A DNA stretch of 64,000 nucleotides from Candidatus Gastranaerophilales bacterium (GCA_944325895.1 CALVCA010000001.1:27165-91164); one strand, 5' to 3'. Counted from the stretch's first letter, positions 1 through 8,496 are shown. Notes: generated by a model from the letters alone, not told the origin. Numbers and translations: made by a program.

Positions 1-1080
1 GCTAATCTTGATAATTATTTTAAATCTCACAACAAAATTAAAATTTTAGATATTTGTTTTGGTATCGGTTATAATTCTAAAGCTTTTTTAAATTATTTTT
101 TCGAAAATTTTGACAAAAAAATTTCTGCTTTAAATTCCAATATCGATACGATACATACCGATAACAAATTTAATGAGATTTTTATAAAAGGAATAGAAAC
201 AGATAAAAATTTAGTATACTTATCACCGTTTATAAAAACATCAAAAAAAATAAATCGAAAAAATAAAATTAATTTTACAAACGAAAAAATTACCCGTTTA
301 TTGTCAGAAAAGACAAAAATAAAATATAACTGCAAAAATTTTGTTAATATAATTTTATTGAGAAAAATAATAAAAACTTCACCGGAGATTTTTGATAATT
401 TAGAATTTGAAGCAATATTAAAAAATAAAAAGTATAAAAAATATTTTGACGCAAATTTAATCGAATTATTTAACTTTTATAAATCCCAGGGGAATAAATA
501 TACCCTTTTAGGGTATTTAAATGCCTTCTTACATAATATATATTATAGGTATATATCAACCAGTTATAAAAAGGCACTCAAATACCTTAAATTAAACGAT
601 TTAATACTGGAGTTAGATTTTAGAGATGCAAGAGAATCTCTAAAAGATGATTCCAACATTTATAACTTCATCTTTTTGGATGCATTTACACCGGCGAAAT
701 GTCCGTGCCTTTGGACTATAGAATTTTTTAAATTGCTTCACGAACATTTGGATGATGACGGATTAATTTTAACATATTCAAATTCTGCTGCCATACGTAA
801 TGCATTTATAAAAGCAGGCTTTTGGACCGGCAAAATTTATAATAAAGAAAACGACAAATTTATGGGAACAATTGCCGCAAAAAAATTAGAAAATATTAAG
901 ACCGGATTATCAGATTATGATTTAGGTCTTATAAACACAAAAGCAGGAATTTGCTATAGAGATAATGAAAAGTTATCTTTAGACAACAATACTATCTTAA
1001 AAAATCACGAACAAGAAGTTGCTGAAAGTAAACTTATTTCAAGTTCAAAATTTATAAAAACATACAGGAGCGGCAAATGA
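1..1080 (+). CDS. MnmC-like (DUF752) tRNA-modifying methyltransferase, 5' partial
   Basis: The reading frame is open from base 1, so the gene starts upstream of the window. The first visible residues contain a SAM-binding glycine loop (LDICFGIGYNSKAFL). Later come an FLDAFTP segment, a proline-tryptophan patch (CPCLWTIEFF) and a TYSNSAAIRNAFIKAGF stretch, the pattern of the MnmC N-terminal methyltransferase domain that finishes mnm5(s2)U in the tRNA wobble position. The C-terminal CYRD...IL...S...SS.F tail also fits. There is no fused FAD domain, so it resembles stand-alone MnmD. The segment between the glycine loop and FLDAF is long and diverged. The stop overlaps the next start by 4 nt. The family is fairly sure, the exact tRNA substrate is inferred. 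Confidence 0.75.
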   Translation, partial: ANLDNYFKSHNKIKILDICFGIGYNSKAFLNYFFENFDKKISALNSNIDTIHTDNKFNEIFIKGIETDKNLVYLSPFIKTSKKINRKNKINFTNEKITRLLSEKTKIKYNCKNFVNIILLRKIIKTSPEIFDNLEFEAILKNKKYKKYFDANLIELFNFYKSQGNKYTLLGYLNAFLHNIYYRYISTSYKKALKYLKLNDLILELDFRDARESLKDDSNIYNFIFLDAFTPAKCPCLWTIEFFKLLHEHLDDDGLILTYSNSAAIRNAFIKAGFWTGKIYNKENDKFMGTIAAKKLENIKTGLSDYDLGLINTKAGICYRDNEKLSLDNNTILKNHEQEVAESKLISSSKFIKTYRSGK

Positions 1081-2372
1081 TGTACGACATAGTTGTAGTA
1101 GGCGGCGGAACTGCAGGATGTGCTGCGGCTTTTACCGCAGGCAAACTCGGTTTAAAAGTACTGTTACTGGAAAAAAATATACATTTGGGTGGTACAATTA
1201 CATCAGGACTTGTTGTTCCGGTTATGTTTTCGGGTAAGAACCAAATAAATGCTGAATTTTATAAAGCATTAATTTCTGAATTAAGCACTTTGGGCGGGCA
1301 AGTTACCTATCAAAATAACCCCGGATGGTTTAATCCCGAGTTATGCAAAATTGCACTTGATAATTTAATGCAAAAATCAAATGTGGATGTGCGTTTTAAT
1401 TCAAGTATATACAGTATCAAGTGCGATAACAGACTTATTAAGACTTTATATATTAACAAGAAAAATTTATCGGTATATAGCGATACGTTACAAGTTGACG
1501 ATAAAATATTATTTGAACCTATCGAAACGAGATATGTAATTGATGCAACGGGAAATTGTGAAATCGGTAAAATTTTAAATTGCAATTTTTTAGAAAATCC
1601 GAAAGAATTTCAGCCAATGAGTATGAGATTTATAATGAGCGGGGTAAATATAGAAGAATTTTCAAATTGGCTTGAAAAATACGACGATGACAGAAACGTA
1701 ACAACCATTGAAAATACGAATAAACAGATACATCTTTCAACGGCATATACATGGGATACAACCAAAACGTGGGCGTTAGCACCATTATTTGAGGATGCAG
1801 TACAAAAAGGCATACTAAAAGACGCTGACAGAAACTATTTCCAAATTTTCACAATAGCCGGAATGCCGGATAGTATTGCCTTTAATTGCCCAAGAATTAT
1901 TCAAAATCTTAATCCTGAGAACATTTTAGATATTTCTAAGGCTTCTGTTTTAGCACGTAGTGCTATTTTAAGGCTTAGTAATTTTTGTAAAGCTTATTTC
2001 CCGGGCTTTCAAAAGGCATATATATCTAATATTGCGGATATGATCGGGGTAAGAGTTTCAAACAGGATAAAAGGGCGTTATATTTACACTATAGAAGACA
2101 TAAAAACAGGAAAAAAATTCGATAACCCTGCAGTTATTTCAGATTATCCGGTTGATGTACACACCAACAAGAAGAATACATCGACACTTGAGCACTCAGG
2201 AGAATATCAAATACCGATTGAGTCTTTAATTTCGGCGGATTATGACAATTTGCTTGTAGCGGGAAGATGCATTTCGGCGGATTATATGGCACAGGGTGCT
2301 ATAAGGGTGCAGGCAAGCTGTTTTTCCATGGGTGAAGCGGCAGCCAAATATATTAAATCTAATCTTTCCTGA
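1077..2372 (+). CDS. FAD-dependent oxidoreductase (FAD_oxidored type)
   Basis: A 431-residue flavoprotein. It opens with a Rossmann ADP-binding loop (VVVGGGTAGCAAAFTAGKLG) followed by the acidic end of strand 2 (LLLEKN). The GGT motif after it and the C-terminal block with LLVAGRCIS and RVQASCFSMGEAAA are typical of PF12831-type FAD proteins. The substrate cannot be read from sequence. It starts ATGATG inside the previous stop, with AGGAG at 1066-1070, so it is translationally coupled to the methyltransferase. The pairing recalls the two halves of MnmC, but this flavoprotein belongs to a different family from the MnmC oxidase domain. Its 3' end overlaps the convergent neighbour by 14 nt. Confidence 0.8.
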   Translation: MMYDIVVVGGGTAGCAAAFTAGKLGLKVLLLEKNIHLGGTITSGLVVPVMFSGKNQINAEFYKALISELSTLGGQVTYQNNPGWFNPELCKIALDNLMQKSNVDVRFNSSIYSIKCDNRLIKTLYINKKNLSVYSDTLQVDDKILFEPIETRYVIDATGNCEIGKILNCNFLENPKEFQPMSMRFIMSGVNIEEFSNWLEKYDDDRNVTTIENTNKQIHLSTAYTWDTTKTWALAPLFEDAVQKGILKDADRNYFQIFTIAGMPDSIAFNCPRIIQNLNPENILDISKASVLARSAILRLSNFCKAYFPGFQKAYISNIADMIGVRVSNRIKGRYIYTIEDIKTGKKFDNPAVISDYPVDVHTNKKNTSTLEHSGEYQIPIESLISADYDNLLVAGRCISADYMAQGAIRVQASCFSMGEAAAKYIKSNLS

Positions 2373-3720
2373 TTTTCTTAGCCAAAATTTGTGCTGCATT
2401 CAATAGCGGATCGATTGTAGGAGAAAATGGCGGGGCATATGTTAAATCATTGCGAGTAAATTCATCAACAGTAAATCTGCCCAACAGTGCAGCGGTCAAT
2501 GCGTTAATTCTCTTATCTGCATCACCAGCACCAATTGCCTGCCCGCCGAGTAAAAGTCCAGTTGTCATATCAGCAACAAGCTTTAAAGTAATATTATTGA
2601 CATCAGGCATATAACCGACTTTATCGTTTTTTGTAACAATTGCCGATACCGGATGAAATCCCAATTTAAAAGCATTTCTTTCGGTTAAACCAGTCATTGA
2701 CATTGTAAGAGCCAAGCATCTGACGACAGATGAACCTAAAACTCCTTCAAAATCTTCATCACCGCCGCAAAGATTTATTGCGGCCGTTCTGCCTTCTTTG
2801 TTTGCAGTAGAACCAAGCGGTATCCAAACTTTTGTATTAGAGATGAGAAGATTTTTTTCAGCACAATCTCCGCATGCATATATATCAGGGAAATTTGTCT
2901 GCATGTGTTTATTTACTTTAATTGCACCTGTTTCACCGATTGCAATACCTGATTCTCTTGCGAATTCTATATTAGGCTGGACACCGGTGCAAATAATGAC
3001 CATGTCGGTTGTAAACTGCTTTCCTGAACCGGTTTTAACTATTTTTACATTGCCGTTTTCATCAGGTAAAAAAACCGTTACCAATTCGGAAGTTAAAATA
3101 TCAAAACGATTATTACTTATGCTTTTAAGCTGTTCTTGAATAATTCTAGAAATATCTTCATCAAAAAAAGGAGCTATATAAGGAGCAAATTCAACTAGCG
3201 TGACATTAAGCCCGTTTTCAACAAATGCCTCAAGCATTTCAAGCCCTATATAACCGCTGCCGATTATTGTAGCATGTTTGGATTTTAGCAATTGTTCTCT
3301 AATATTTATGCCGTCAATTATATGACGAACCGTAAATACATTTTTTAAATTTACGTTTTCAATCTGCGGGATTAAAGGTCTTGCACCTGTTGCTATTACA
3401 AGCTTATCATATTCAGTCAAAAATGCTCGATTTTCAGTTAAATCATTTATTAAAACCTGCTTTGTTTCGGTAATTATTTTAATAGCTTTATTCTGCAGAT
3501 GTACTTTTATCCCTTGTGCTTCAAATTCTTCGGGACTTCTAACCAATAAAGTTCTGTAATCAGAGAAATTACCTTGAATATAATATGGTAAACCGCATGC
3601 GGAATATGATATATATTTTTCATCAGTATACAGATCTATAATCGCATCAGGCAAAAGTCTTTTTGCCTTAGCAGCAGCTTTTGAACCTGCAGCCACACCG
3701 CCTAAAATTACTATTTTCAT
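2359..3720 (-). CDS. NADH oxidase / CoA-disulfide reductase family flavoprotein
   Basis: A 453-residue pyridine-nucleotide-disulfide oxidoreductase. An N-terminal FAD loop (VILGGVAAGSKAAAKAKR) is followed by the single redox cysteine in SYSACGLPYY at about residue 42. That is the signature of the Nox/Npx/CoADR group, which cycles a cysteine sulfenate or a Cys-S-S-CoA. An internal NAD loop (IIGSGYIGLEMLEAF), an FAD-binding ACGD motif and a dimerisation domain follow. Whether it makes water, reduces peroxide or reduces CoA disulfide cannot be decided here. ATG at 3720 is preferred over an in-frame TTG two codons upstream. No clear Shine-Dalgarno is visible. Convergent with the preceding gene. 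Confidence 0.8.
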   Translation of the reverse strand: MKIVILGGVAAGSKAAAKAKRLLPDAIIDLYTDEKYISYSACGLPYYIQGNFSDYRTLLVRSPEEFEAQGIKVHLQNKAIKIITETKQVLINDLTENRAFLTEYDKLVIATGARPLIPQIENVNLKNVFTVRHIIDGINIREQLLKSKHATIIGSGYIGLEMLEAFVENGLNVTLVEFAPYIAPFFDEDISRIIQEQLKSISNNRFDILTSELVTVFLPDENGNVKIVKTGSGKQFTTDMVIICTGVQPNIEFARESGIAIGETGAIKVNKHMQTNFPDIYACGDCAEKNLLISNTKVWIPLGSTANKEGRTAAINLCGGDEDFEGVLGSSVVRCLALTMSMTGLTERNAFKLGFHPVSAIVTKNDKVGYMPDVNNITLKLVADMTTGLLLGGQAIGAGDADKRINALTAALLGRFTVDEFTRNDLTYAPPFSPTIDPLLNAAQILAKKIRKD

Positions 3721-3766
3721 AGTCAAAATTTAGCCGAAATCACAATTATGAGCATTCCACAACAGT

Positions 3767-3907
3767 CTAATTTTTACCTGATACTGAAAGTATCATCTGT
3801 TTCATAAACTTACAATACGCATCAATATCTGATTGTACTTCTTCAGCCTTATCAATTAAGGTTTTAAGCTCTACGATTACATCATTTTTCTTTAAATCTT
3901 CATACAT
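3767..3907 (-). CDS. small uncharacterised 46-residue protein
   Basis: A short ORF beginning MYEDLKKNDVIVELKTLID and ending SVSGKN, preceded by GAGGAG about 11 nt upstream of the ATG. The peptide is highly charged, has heptad-like spacing of I, L and V, and is predicted helical by eye. It fills the otherwise empty stretch between the flavoprotein and the EF-hand gene, both on the same strand. No family is recognised. An in-frame GTG four codons upstream is too close to the Shine-Dalgarno to be the start. The case rests on a good ribosome binding site and coding-like composition. Confidence 0.5.
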   Translation of the reverse strand: MYEDLKKNDVIVELKTLIDKAEEVQSDIDAYCKFMKQMILSVSGKN

Positions 3908-3994
3908 ACGAATACACACTCCTCATATTGTTTATTACGGAATGTGTACTCAAAACTTTAATATTTAATTGATTTTTTTACATAATTTTACAAA

Positions 3995-4252
3995 TTATGC
4001 AATAATGTTTAATTTTTTTGCGTTAAAACCTCCATTGCTTTCAAAATTAATGCTTCCTTGCGGATCAAACTGATCCAAATCAAATCCTTTAGTTTTTTTA
4101 TTCTGCTTGTTATTAATTCCTGATACTGCAACGTAATTATTAAACTCTGCATAGCTTATTACTCCGTCGCCATCTTTGTCATACTCATCAAATGTCAATT
4201 GGTCCATTGAATTCAGTGATGCTCTAGTTAAGCCCTGTGTAATAGTTAACAT
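3995..4252 (-). CDS. small protein with one EF-hand calcium-binding loop
   Basis: An 85-residue protein with a canonical 12-residue EF-hand loop, DKDGDGVISYAE, at residues 25-36. Ligands sit at positions 1, 3, 5, 7, 9 and 12. It is flanked by short helices (MDQLTFDEY before, FNNYVAV after). A second pair, usual in EF-hand domains, is absent; the C-terminal half is low complexity (NNKQNKKTK, then a Gly/Asn-rich end). No signal peptide is seen. GAGGAG lies about 9 nt before the ATG. Calcium binding is well supported by the loop; the cellular role is unknown. It is divergent from thiC. Confidence 0.75.
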   Translation of the reverse strand: MLTITQGLTRASLNSMDQLTFDEYDKDGDGVISYAEFNNYVAVSGINNKQNKKTKGFDLDQFDPQGSINFESNGGFNAKKLNIIA

Positions 4253-4323
4253 ATTAAATGCTCCTCTCTTATACTTTAATTAAAAATTTTTGTGCTGTTG
4301 TATTTCAAAAACTGTTATTTTTG

Positions 4324-4354
4324 TTACATTTCTTAAAAATATTAATGATATAAT
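4324..4354 (+). promoter_or_regulatory. probable thiC promoter with extended -10
   Basis: An extended -10, TGATATAAT, lies at 4346-4354. A weak TTACAT -35 sits upstream at 4324-4329. It leaves a leader of only about 14 nt before the thiC start, with GGGGAG as ribosome binding site. There is no room for a thiamine riboswitch downstream of this start site. Confidence 0.45.
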
Positions 4355-4374
4355 ATAAAAAAAGGGGAGAAAGT

Positions 4375-5640
4375 ATGACTACACAAATTATTGAAGCTAA
4401 AAAGGGAAATATAACGGAAGAAATGAAATATATCGCACTAAAAGAAGGAGTAACACCTGAATTTGTGCGAGAAAAAGTTTCACAGGGAAGAATAGTAATT
4501 TTAAAAAACAATCGCCGTGAAAATGTTATACCAACAGCGGTTGGCGAAGGGATGACCGTAAAAATCAATGCAAATATCGGTACATCAATGGAACGTTCCA
4601 ATATTGAACAGGAACTTGAAAAAGTAAAAATTATAGAAGCAACCGGAGCAGATGTATTAATGGATCTTTCAACCGGTGAAGATATTGACGGCACACGAAA
4701 ACAAATAATTGCAGCGACAAAACTTCCAATAGGTACTGTTCCTATGTATCAGGCAGGAAAAGAAGCAATTGATGAATACAAAGATATTTCAAAATTATCA
4801 AAAGAAAAATTATTTTCCGACATAAAGAAACAATGTGAGGACGGAATAGATTTTATAACCGTGCACTGCGGTGTAACCAAATTTGTAGTTGAACAGCTTG
4901 AACGGCAGGGGCGGGTTATGGATATTGTATCAAGAGGCGGTTCAATGTTAGCGTCCTGGATAAAAGCAACCGGTAAAGAAAATCCGCTTTATGAATACTA
5001 TGATGAATTACTTGATATAGCAAGAGAATATGATTGTACATTATCATTGGGCGACGGTCTAAGACCGGGATGTATAGCGGATGCCGGCGACAGAGCACAA
5101 GTTGCGGAAACTATAGTCCTTGGAGAACTGGTAAAAAGAGCAAGAGAAGCAGGCGTTCAGGCAATGGTAGAAGGACCGGGGCATGTACCTTTGAATAAAA
5201 TTCCCGCAATGATTGAGACAGCAAAAGTTTTAACTGATTATGCACCGCTTTATGTTTTAGGTCCATTGGTTACTGATATAGCACCGGGTTATGATCATAT
5301 AACATCTGCTATCGGCGGAACACTTGCCGCATATCACGGAGCAGACTTTTTATGCTATGTAACACCAGCCGAACATATTGGTTTGCCGGATGCAAGACAG
5401 GTTAGAGAAGGAATTATTGCAAGTAAAATAGCTGCTCATGCAGCAGATTTAGCAAGAGGGAATAAAAAAGCTTTTCAAATGGATTTTGATATGGCAATAG
5501 CAAGAAAAAACCTTGATTGGGACGCACAAAGAGCCTGTGCTATTGATAAATGCACTCTTGAAAAAATCGACAACGGAAAACCGTGCACAATGTGCGGTAA
5601 ATATTGCAGCGTTAAAATTTTTAAAGATTATTTTGTGTAA
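4375..5640 (+). CDS. thiC: phosphomethylpyrimidine synthase ThiC
   Basis: A 421-residue radical SAM enzyme that rearranges aminoimidazole ribotide to hydroxymethylpyrimidine phosphate, the pyrimidine half of thiamine. The sequence follows ThiC throughout: VIPTAVGEGMTVKINANIG near the start, TVHCGVT, SRGGSMLASW, SLGDGLRPGC and EGPGHVPLNKIP in the barrel. The C-terminal cluster motif CTMCGKYC (Cys404, 407 and 411) binds the 4Fe-4S centre. The length fits the shorter ThiC class, which lacks the N-terminal extension of proteobacterial enzymes. No other thi gene and no TPP riboswitch are nearby. The start is fixed by a GGGGAG Shine-Dalgarno. Confidence 0.95.
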   Translation: MTTQIIEAKKGNITEEMKYIALKEGVTPEFVREKVSQGRIVILKNNRRENVIPTAVGEGMTVKINANIGTSMERSNIEQELEKVKIIEATGADVLMDLSTGEDIDGTRKQIIAATKLPIGTVPMYQAGKEAIDEYKDISKLSKEKLFSDIKKQCEDGIDFITVHCGVTKFVVEQLERQGRVMDIVSRGGSMLASWIKATGKENPLYEYYDELLDIAREYDCTLSLGDGLRPGCIADAGDRAQVAETIVLGELVKRAREAGVQAMVEGPGHVPLNKIPAMIETAKVLTDYAPLYVLGPLVTDIAPGYDHITSAIGGTLAAYHGADFLCYVTPAEHIGLPDARQVREGIIASKIAAHAADLARGNKKAFQMDFDMAIARKNLDWDAQRACAIDKCTLEKIDNGKPCTMCGKYCSVKIFKDYFV

Positions 5641-5717
5641 ATATTTGTAAAGCAAAACTGCAAAATAATAACAAAAAATTTTCTTCACAAGCCTTACAAT
5701 AAAAAAAGGAGTGTATT

Positions 5718-6149
5718 ATGCAAATAAATAAAGTTGGTTTTGAACCTAATTTTAAGGCACAGTTTGTACAAAATTCCAATATGGAAAAAATTACTGACAA
5801 AATTTACAACAACAGCAAAAATGACGGCAGAGATTTAGCAAGTGAACTTGAACTGCTTGCTTCTCATCACAAAAATGCACTGTTACTGGTTGATGTTGTA
5901 CCTGAAGCAACAATCAAAGGCATTACTTTTGAACCACGTTATGTTGTAACAAACTTAAAAACAAATAAAAGTATTACAGTGCCTTTGAATGAATTTGATT
6001 TGGATACAATAAAATCAATGAATAATCAAAAAAGTAAAAATTATCAAACATTGTTTGTTGATACTGACAGCAAAATAAATGTTCAAAAGATTATGAAAAA
6101 ATATTTTGTTCTGGAACAAAATATTTATAAAAGTCACTCTTCCAAATAA
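5718..6149 (+). CDS. uncharacterised protein with N-terminal NFKA motif
   Basis: A 143-residue protein of unknown function. It opens MQINKVGFEPNFKAQFVQNS, a leader type shared in style with several other unknown proteins of this window (N-x-S/N-F-x-G/A near the N-terminus). The body mixes alpha and beta with a hydrophobic strand (NALLLVDVVPEATIKG) and a C-terminal lysine-rich helix. No signal peptide or membrane segment is seen. AAGGAG precedes the ATG by about 7 nt. Its end overlaps the convergent permease by 16 nt. No family is recognised. Confidence 0.75.
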   Translation: MQINKVGFEPNFKAQFVQNSNMEKITDKIYNNSKNDGRDLASELELLASHHKNALLLVDVVPEATIKGITFEPRYVVTNLKTNKSITVPLNEFDLDTIKSMNNQKSKNYQTLFVDTDSKINVQKIMKKYFVLEQNIYKSHSSK

Positions 6150-6994
6150 ATTAATTTGCTACGCAAATTCCACTGGACAAGAGTCAATACAAGTATTATA
6201 ACAAATAAAACGTAGGCAATGGCAGAAGCTTTGCCTACGTTAAAGTATTCAAAAGCATTTTTATAAATTGCATAGACAAGTACATTTGTACTGTCAAATG
6301 GACCGCCTTGTGTCATTAAATAGATTAAATCAAAAATTTGAAAAGAACTTATTGCAGTTATTATAATGACAAAAAATATAGATGGGGACAACAGAGGAAC
6401 CGTAATATTCAAAAAAGTTTGAAAAGCACCGGCACCGTCAATTTTGGCGGCTTCAAATATACTTTGATTTAAAGAACTTAATGATGATAAAAAAATTATC
6501 ATATTATAACCTATAAGCTTCCATACAGAAACAATAATAAGTGCCGGCATGGCAAAATTGGGATCATAAAGCCAGTTTATATGTATATGTAATAAATTAT
6601 TCAACAACCCTATATTCGGATCAAAAATCCACTGCCAAACAATGCCTATTACAACCATAGGTGTTATAAAAGGTATAAAATATGCTGTTTTAAAAAATTC
6701 AGAAGCTCTTATTTTTTCGTTTAGGACAGATGCCAAAATCAGAGGTATAATTACCCCGAAAACTGATGTGGAAACAGCAAAAACTACTGTATTTATAAGT
6801 ATTTTAAAAAATAATTTGTCCGAAAAAATATCAAAATAGTTACTAAATCCTACAAATTCAATCGGATTTAATAAATCCCAGCGGCAAAAACTTAACAAAA
6901 ATGAACAAATAACAGGAATAATAATAAACAACAATGTTCCCGCAAATGCAGGCAATATAAAAATAAATGCCGCTGAATTAAATAACTTGTTCAT
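6134..6994 (-). CDS. sugar-type ABC transporter permease (MalF/UgpA family)
   Basis: A 286-residue inner-membrane permease with six predicted helices, starting with a hydrophobic segment (AAFIFILPAFAGTLLFIII). The cytoplasmic EAA loop reads AAKIDGAGAFQTFLNITVPL, the contact site for the ATPase of carbohydrate-uptake type 1 systems. The family usually works as a heterodimer with a MalG-type permease, plus a binding protein and an ATPase. None of these partners lies in the window, since the neighbour downstream is an unrelated unknown gene. The substrate, probably a sugar or glycerol phosphate, cannot be assigned. Divergent from the phosphohexomutase gene. Confidence 0.85.
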   Translation of the reverse strand: MNKLFNSAAFIFILPAFAGTLLFIIIPVICSFLLSFCRWDLLNPIEFVGFSNYFDIFSDKLFFKILINTVVFAVSTSVFGVIIPLILASVLNEKIRASEFFKTAYFIPFITPMVVIGIVWQWIFDPNIGLLNNLLHIHINWLYDPNFAMPALIIVSVWKLIGYNMIIFLSSLSSLNQSIFEAAKIDGAGAFQTFLNITVPLLSPSIFFVIIITAISSFQIFDLIYLMTQGGPFDSTNVLVYAIYKNAFEYFNVGKASAIAYVLFVIILVLTLVQWNLRSKLIYLEE

Positions 6995-7005
6995 GACTCT
7001 TTGTT

Positions 7006-7017
7006 TATAATATTATA
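7006..7017. promoter_or_regulatory. symmetric divergent -10 element
   Basis: TATAATATTATA is a perfect 12-base palindrome in the 42-nt gap between the divergent permease and mutase genes. It offers a consensus -10 on each strand (7006-7011 forward, 7012-7017 reverse). A further TATAAT at 7014-7019 could also serve the forward gene. No strong -35 is seen on either side. Confidence 0.45.
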
Positions 7018-7036
7018 ATAAAAACGGAGAGATAAC

Positions 7037-8452
7037 ATGCAAAAATATGAAACTGCCTTTGGCAAAAATGATATACGAGGAATTTATAAAGAAGATATAA
7101 CCGAAGAACTGTATTTTAATATAGGCATAGGTTTTGTAAAATGGCTTAAATTAAAAACTAAAAAAGACACTATAAAACTTACGGTATGTCGTGATGCACG
7201 ATTACATTCAAAAAGTCTGACAGAAGCATTAATTTCAGGATTGATATTTGCCGGAGCCAAAGTAATTGATCTTGGCCTGGCTCCCACACCAATAGGATAT
7301 TATTCTGATGTTACTATGGCTGATGTTACGTCGGCAATGATTGTTACGGCAAGCCATAATCCTCCGCAATACAATGGTTTAAAAATGACTTTTGAGCATC
7401 AAACACTTAATGAATCGCAAATAAAAGAAGTTAAAGAACTTACATTTAAACACTGGACTGATGAAGTAAAGAATTTTAATACAGAGCAGCATTTTAATAT
7501 AATACCTGATTATATTAAAGATATGAAAACCCGTTTTAAAGAAATAGGCAAAGGGATTAAAGTTGTTGTTGACAGTGCAAATGCCACAGGAGGGCTTGTA
7601 GGGCCCGAATTATACAGACAATTAGGATGTGAAGTCATTGAATTATTTTCAGAGCCGGACGGAACATTTCCGAACCACCACCCGAACCCGAGTGACCTAA
7701 AAACTCTAAAAACACTTGAAGAAACTGTTATTGAGAACAAAGCAGATATAGGAATAGCCTTTGACGGTGACAGCGACAGAATAGGCATTGTTGATACGGA
7801 AGGTAACCCCCTGACCGGTGACAAACTTCTTTTAATTTATGCCATGGATTTAATAAAAAATACTGACTCTAAACCGACAATTGTATCAGAAGTAAAATGT
7901 TCGCAAGTTTTATTTGATACGATTAATAAAACCGGAGCAAAAGCAGTTATGTGTAAAACCGGACACGGCTACGTAAAAGAAAAAATGAAAGAAACAGGGG
8001 CAATACTGGCAGGCGAAATGAGCGGACACACCTTTTTTAAAGACCGTTACTACGGTTATGATGATGCGATTTATGCAGGCTGCAGAATTATTGAAATAAT
8101 AGCTAAAAATAAAAACGAAAATCAGAATTTTAAAATACAGGATTTATTAAAGCCGTTTGATGCGGTATTTACATCAAATGAAGTTCGTTTTCCATGTAAA
8201 AATGAGCTAAAGAAACCGGTTTTGGAAAAATTAAAAGACTATGTAAATAAAAATATGTTCGGAATTGAAATTAAAGATATTGTGACGCTTGATGGTATGC
8301 GGATTGTTTTTGACGGCGGTTTTGCTTTGATAAGACAAAGCAATACGGAACCCGTATTTACATTAAGGTTTGAAGCAAAAACAAAAGAAGAATGTGAACA
8401 TATTCAAAAATGCATGCTCGATAAATTGTCGGAAATTATTGAAAACTGCTAG
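7037..8452 (+). CDS. phosphoglucomutase/phosphomannomutase
   Basis: A 471-residue alpha-D-phosphohexomutase that interconverts hexose 1- and 6-phosphates through a phosphoserine. The active-site serine is Ser106 in TASHNPPQYNGLKM. The Mg-binding loop is FDGDSDRIGIVD, the sugar-recognition loop GEMSGHTFF, and the C-terminal phosphate site RQSNTEP. All four catalytic motifs are intact. The length matches the bacterial ManB/AlgC group, and glucose versus mannose preference cannot be read reliably. A GGAGAG Shine-Dalgarno precedes the ATG. It would feed cell-envelope sugar nucleotide synthesis. Confidence 0.9.
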   Translation: MQKYETAFGKNDIRGIYKEDITEELYFNIGIGFVKWLKLKTKKDTIKLTVCRDARLHSKSLTEALISGLIFAGAKVIDLGLAPTPIGYYSDVTMADVTSAMIVTASHNPPQYNGLKMTFEHQTLNESQIKEVKELTFKHWTDEVKNFNTEQHFNIIPDYIKDMKTRFKEIGKGIKVVVDSANATGGLVGPELYRQLGCEVIELFSEPDGTFPNHHPNPSDLKTLKTLEETVIENKADIGIAFDGDSDRIGIVDTEGNPLTGDKLLLIYAMDLIKNTDSKPTIVSEVKCSQVLFDTINKTGAKAVMCKTGHGYVKEKMKETGAILAGEMSGHTFFKDRYYGYDDAIYAGCRIIEIIAKNKNENQNFKIQDLLKPFDAVFTSNEVRFPCKNELKKPVLEKLKDYVNKNMFGIEIKDIVTLDGMRIVFDGGFALIRQSNTEPVFTLRFEAKTKEECEHIQKCMLDKLSEIIENC

Positions 8453-8474
8453 CAAATTTAATTTTTATATGTTT

Positions 8475-8496
8475 TATATCTCCTAAAGGAGATATA
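8475..8496 (+). promoter_or_regulatory. perfect hairpin enclosing the Shine-Dalgarno of the next gene
   Basis: Two 9-nt arms, TATATCTCC and GGAGATATA, are exact reverse complements separated by TAAA. The ATG of the next gene begins at the base after the stem. The Shine-Dalgarno (AGGAGA) lies in the loop end and 3' arm, so folding would hide it. It has no U-run, so it is not a terminator. Confidence 0.6.

Noticed and set aside
301..1080. A gene start at TTG 301 for the first methyltransferase
   Set aside because: The same frame is open to base 1 and the SAM-binding loop lies upstream of 301, so the gene is truncated by the window edge.
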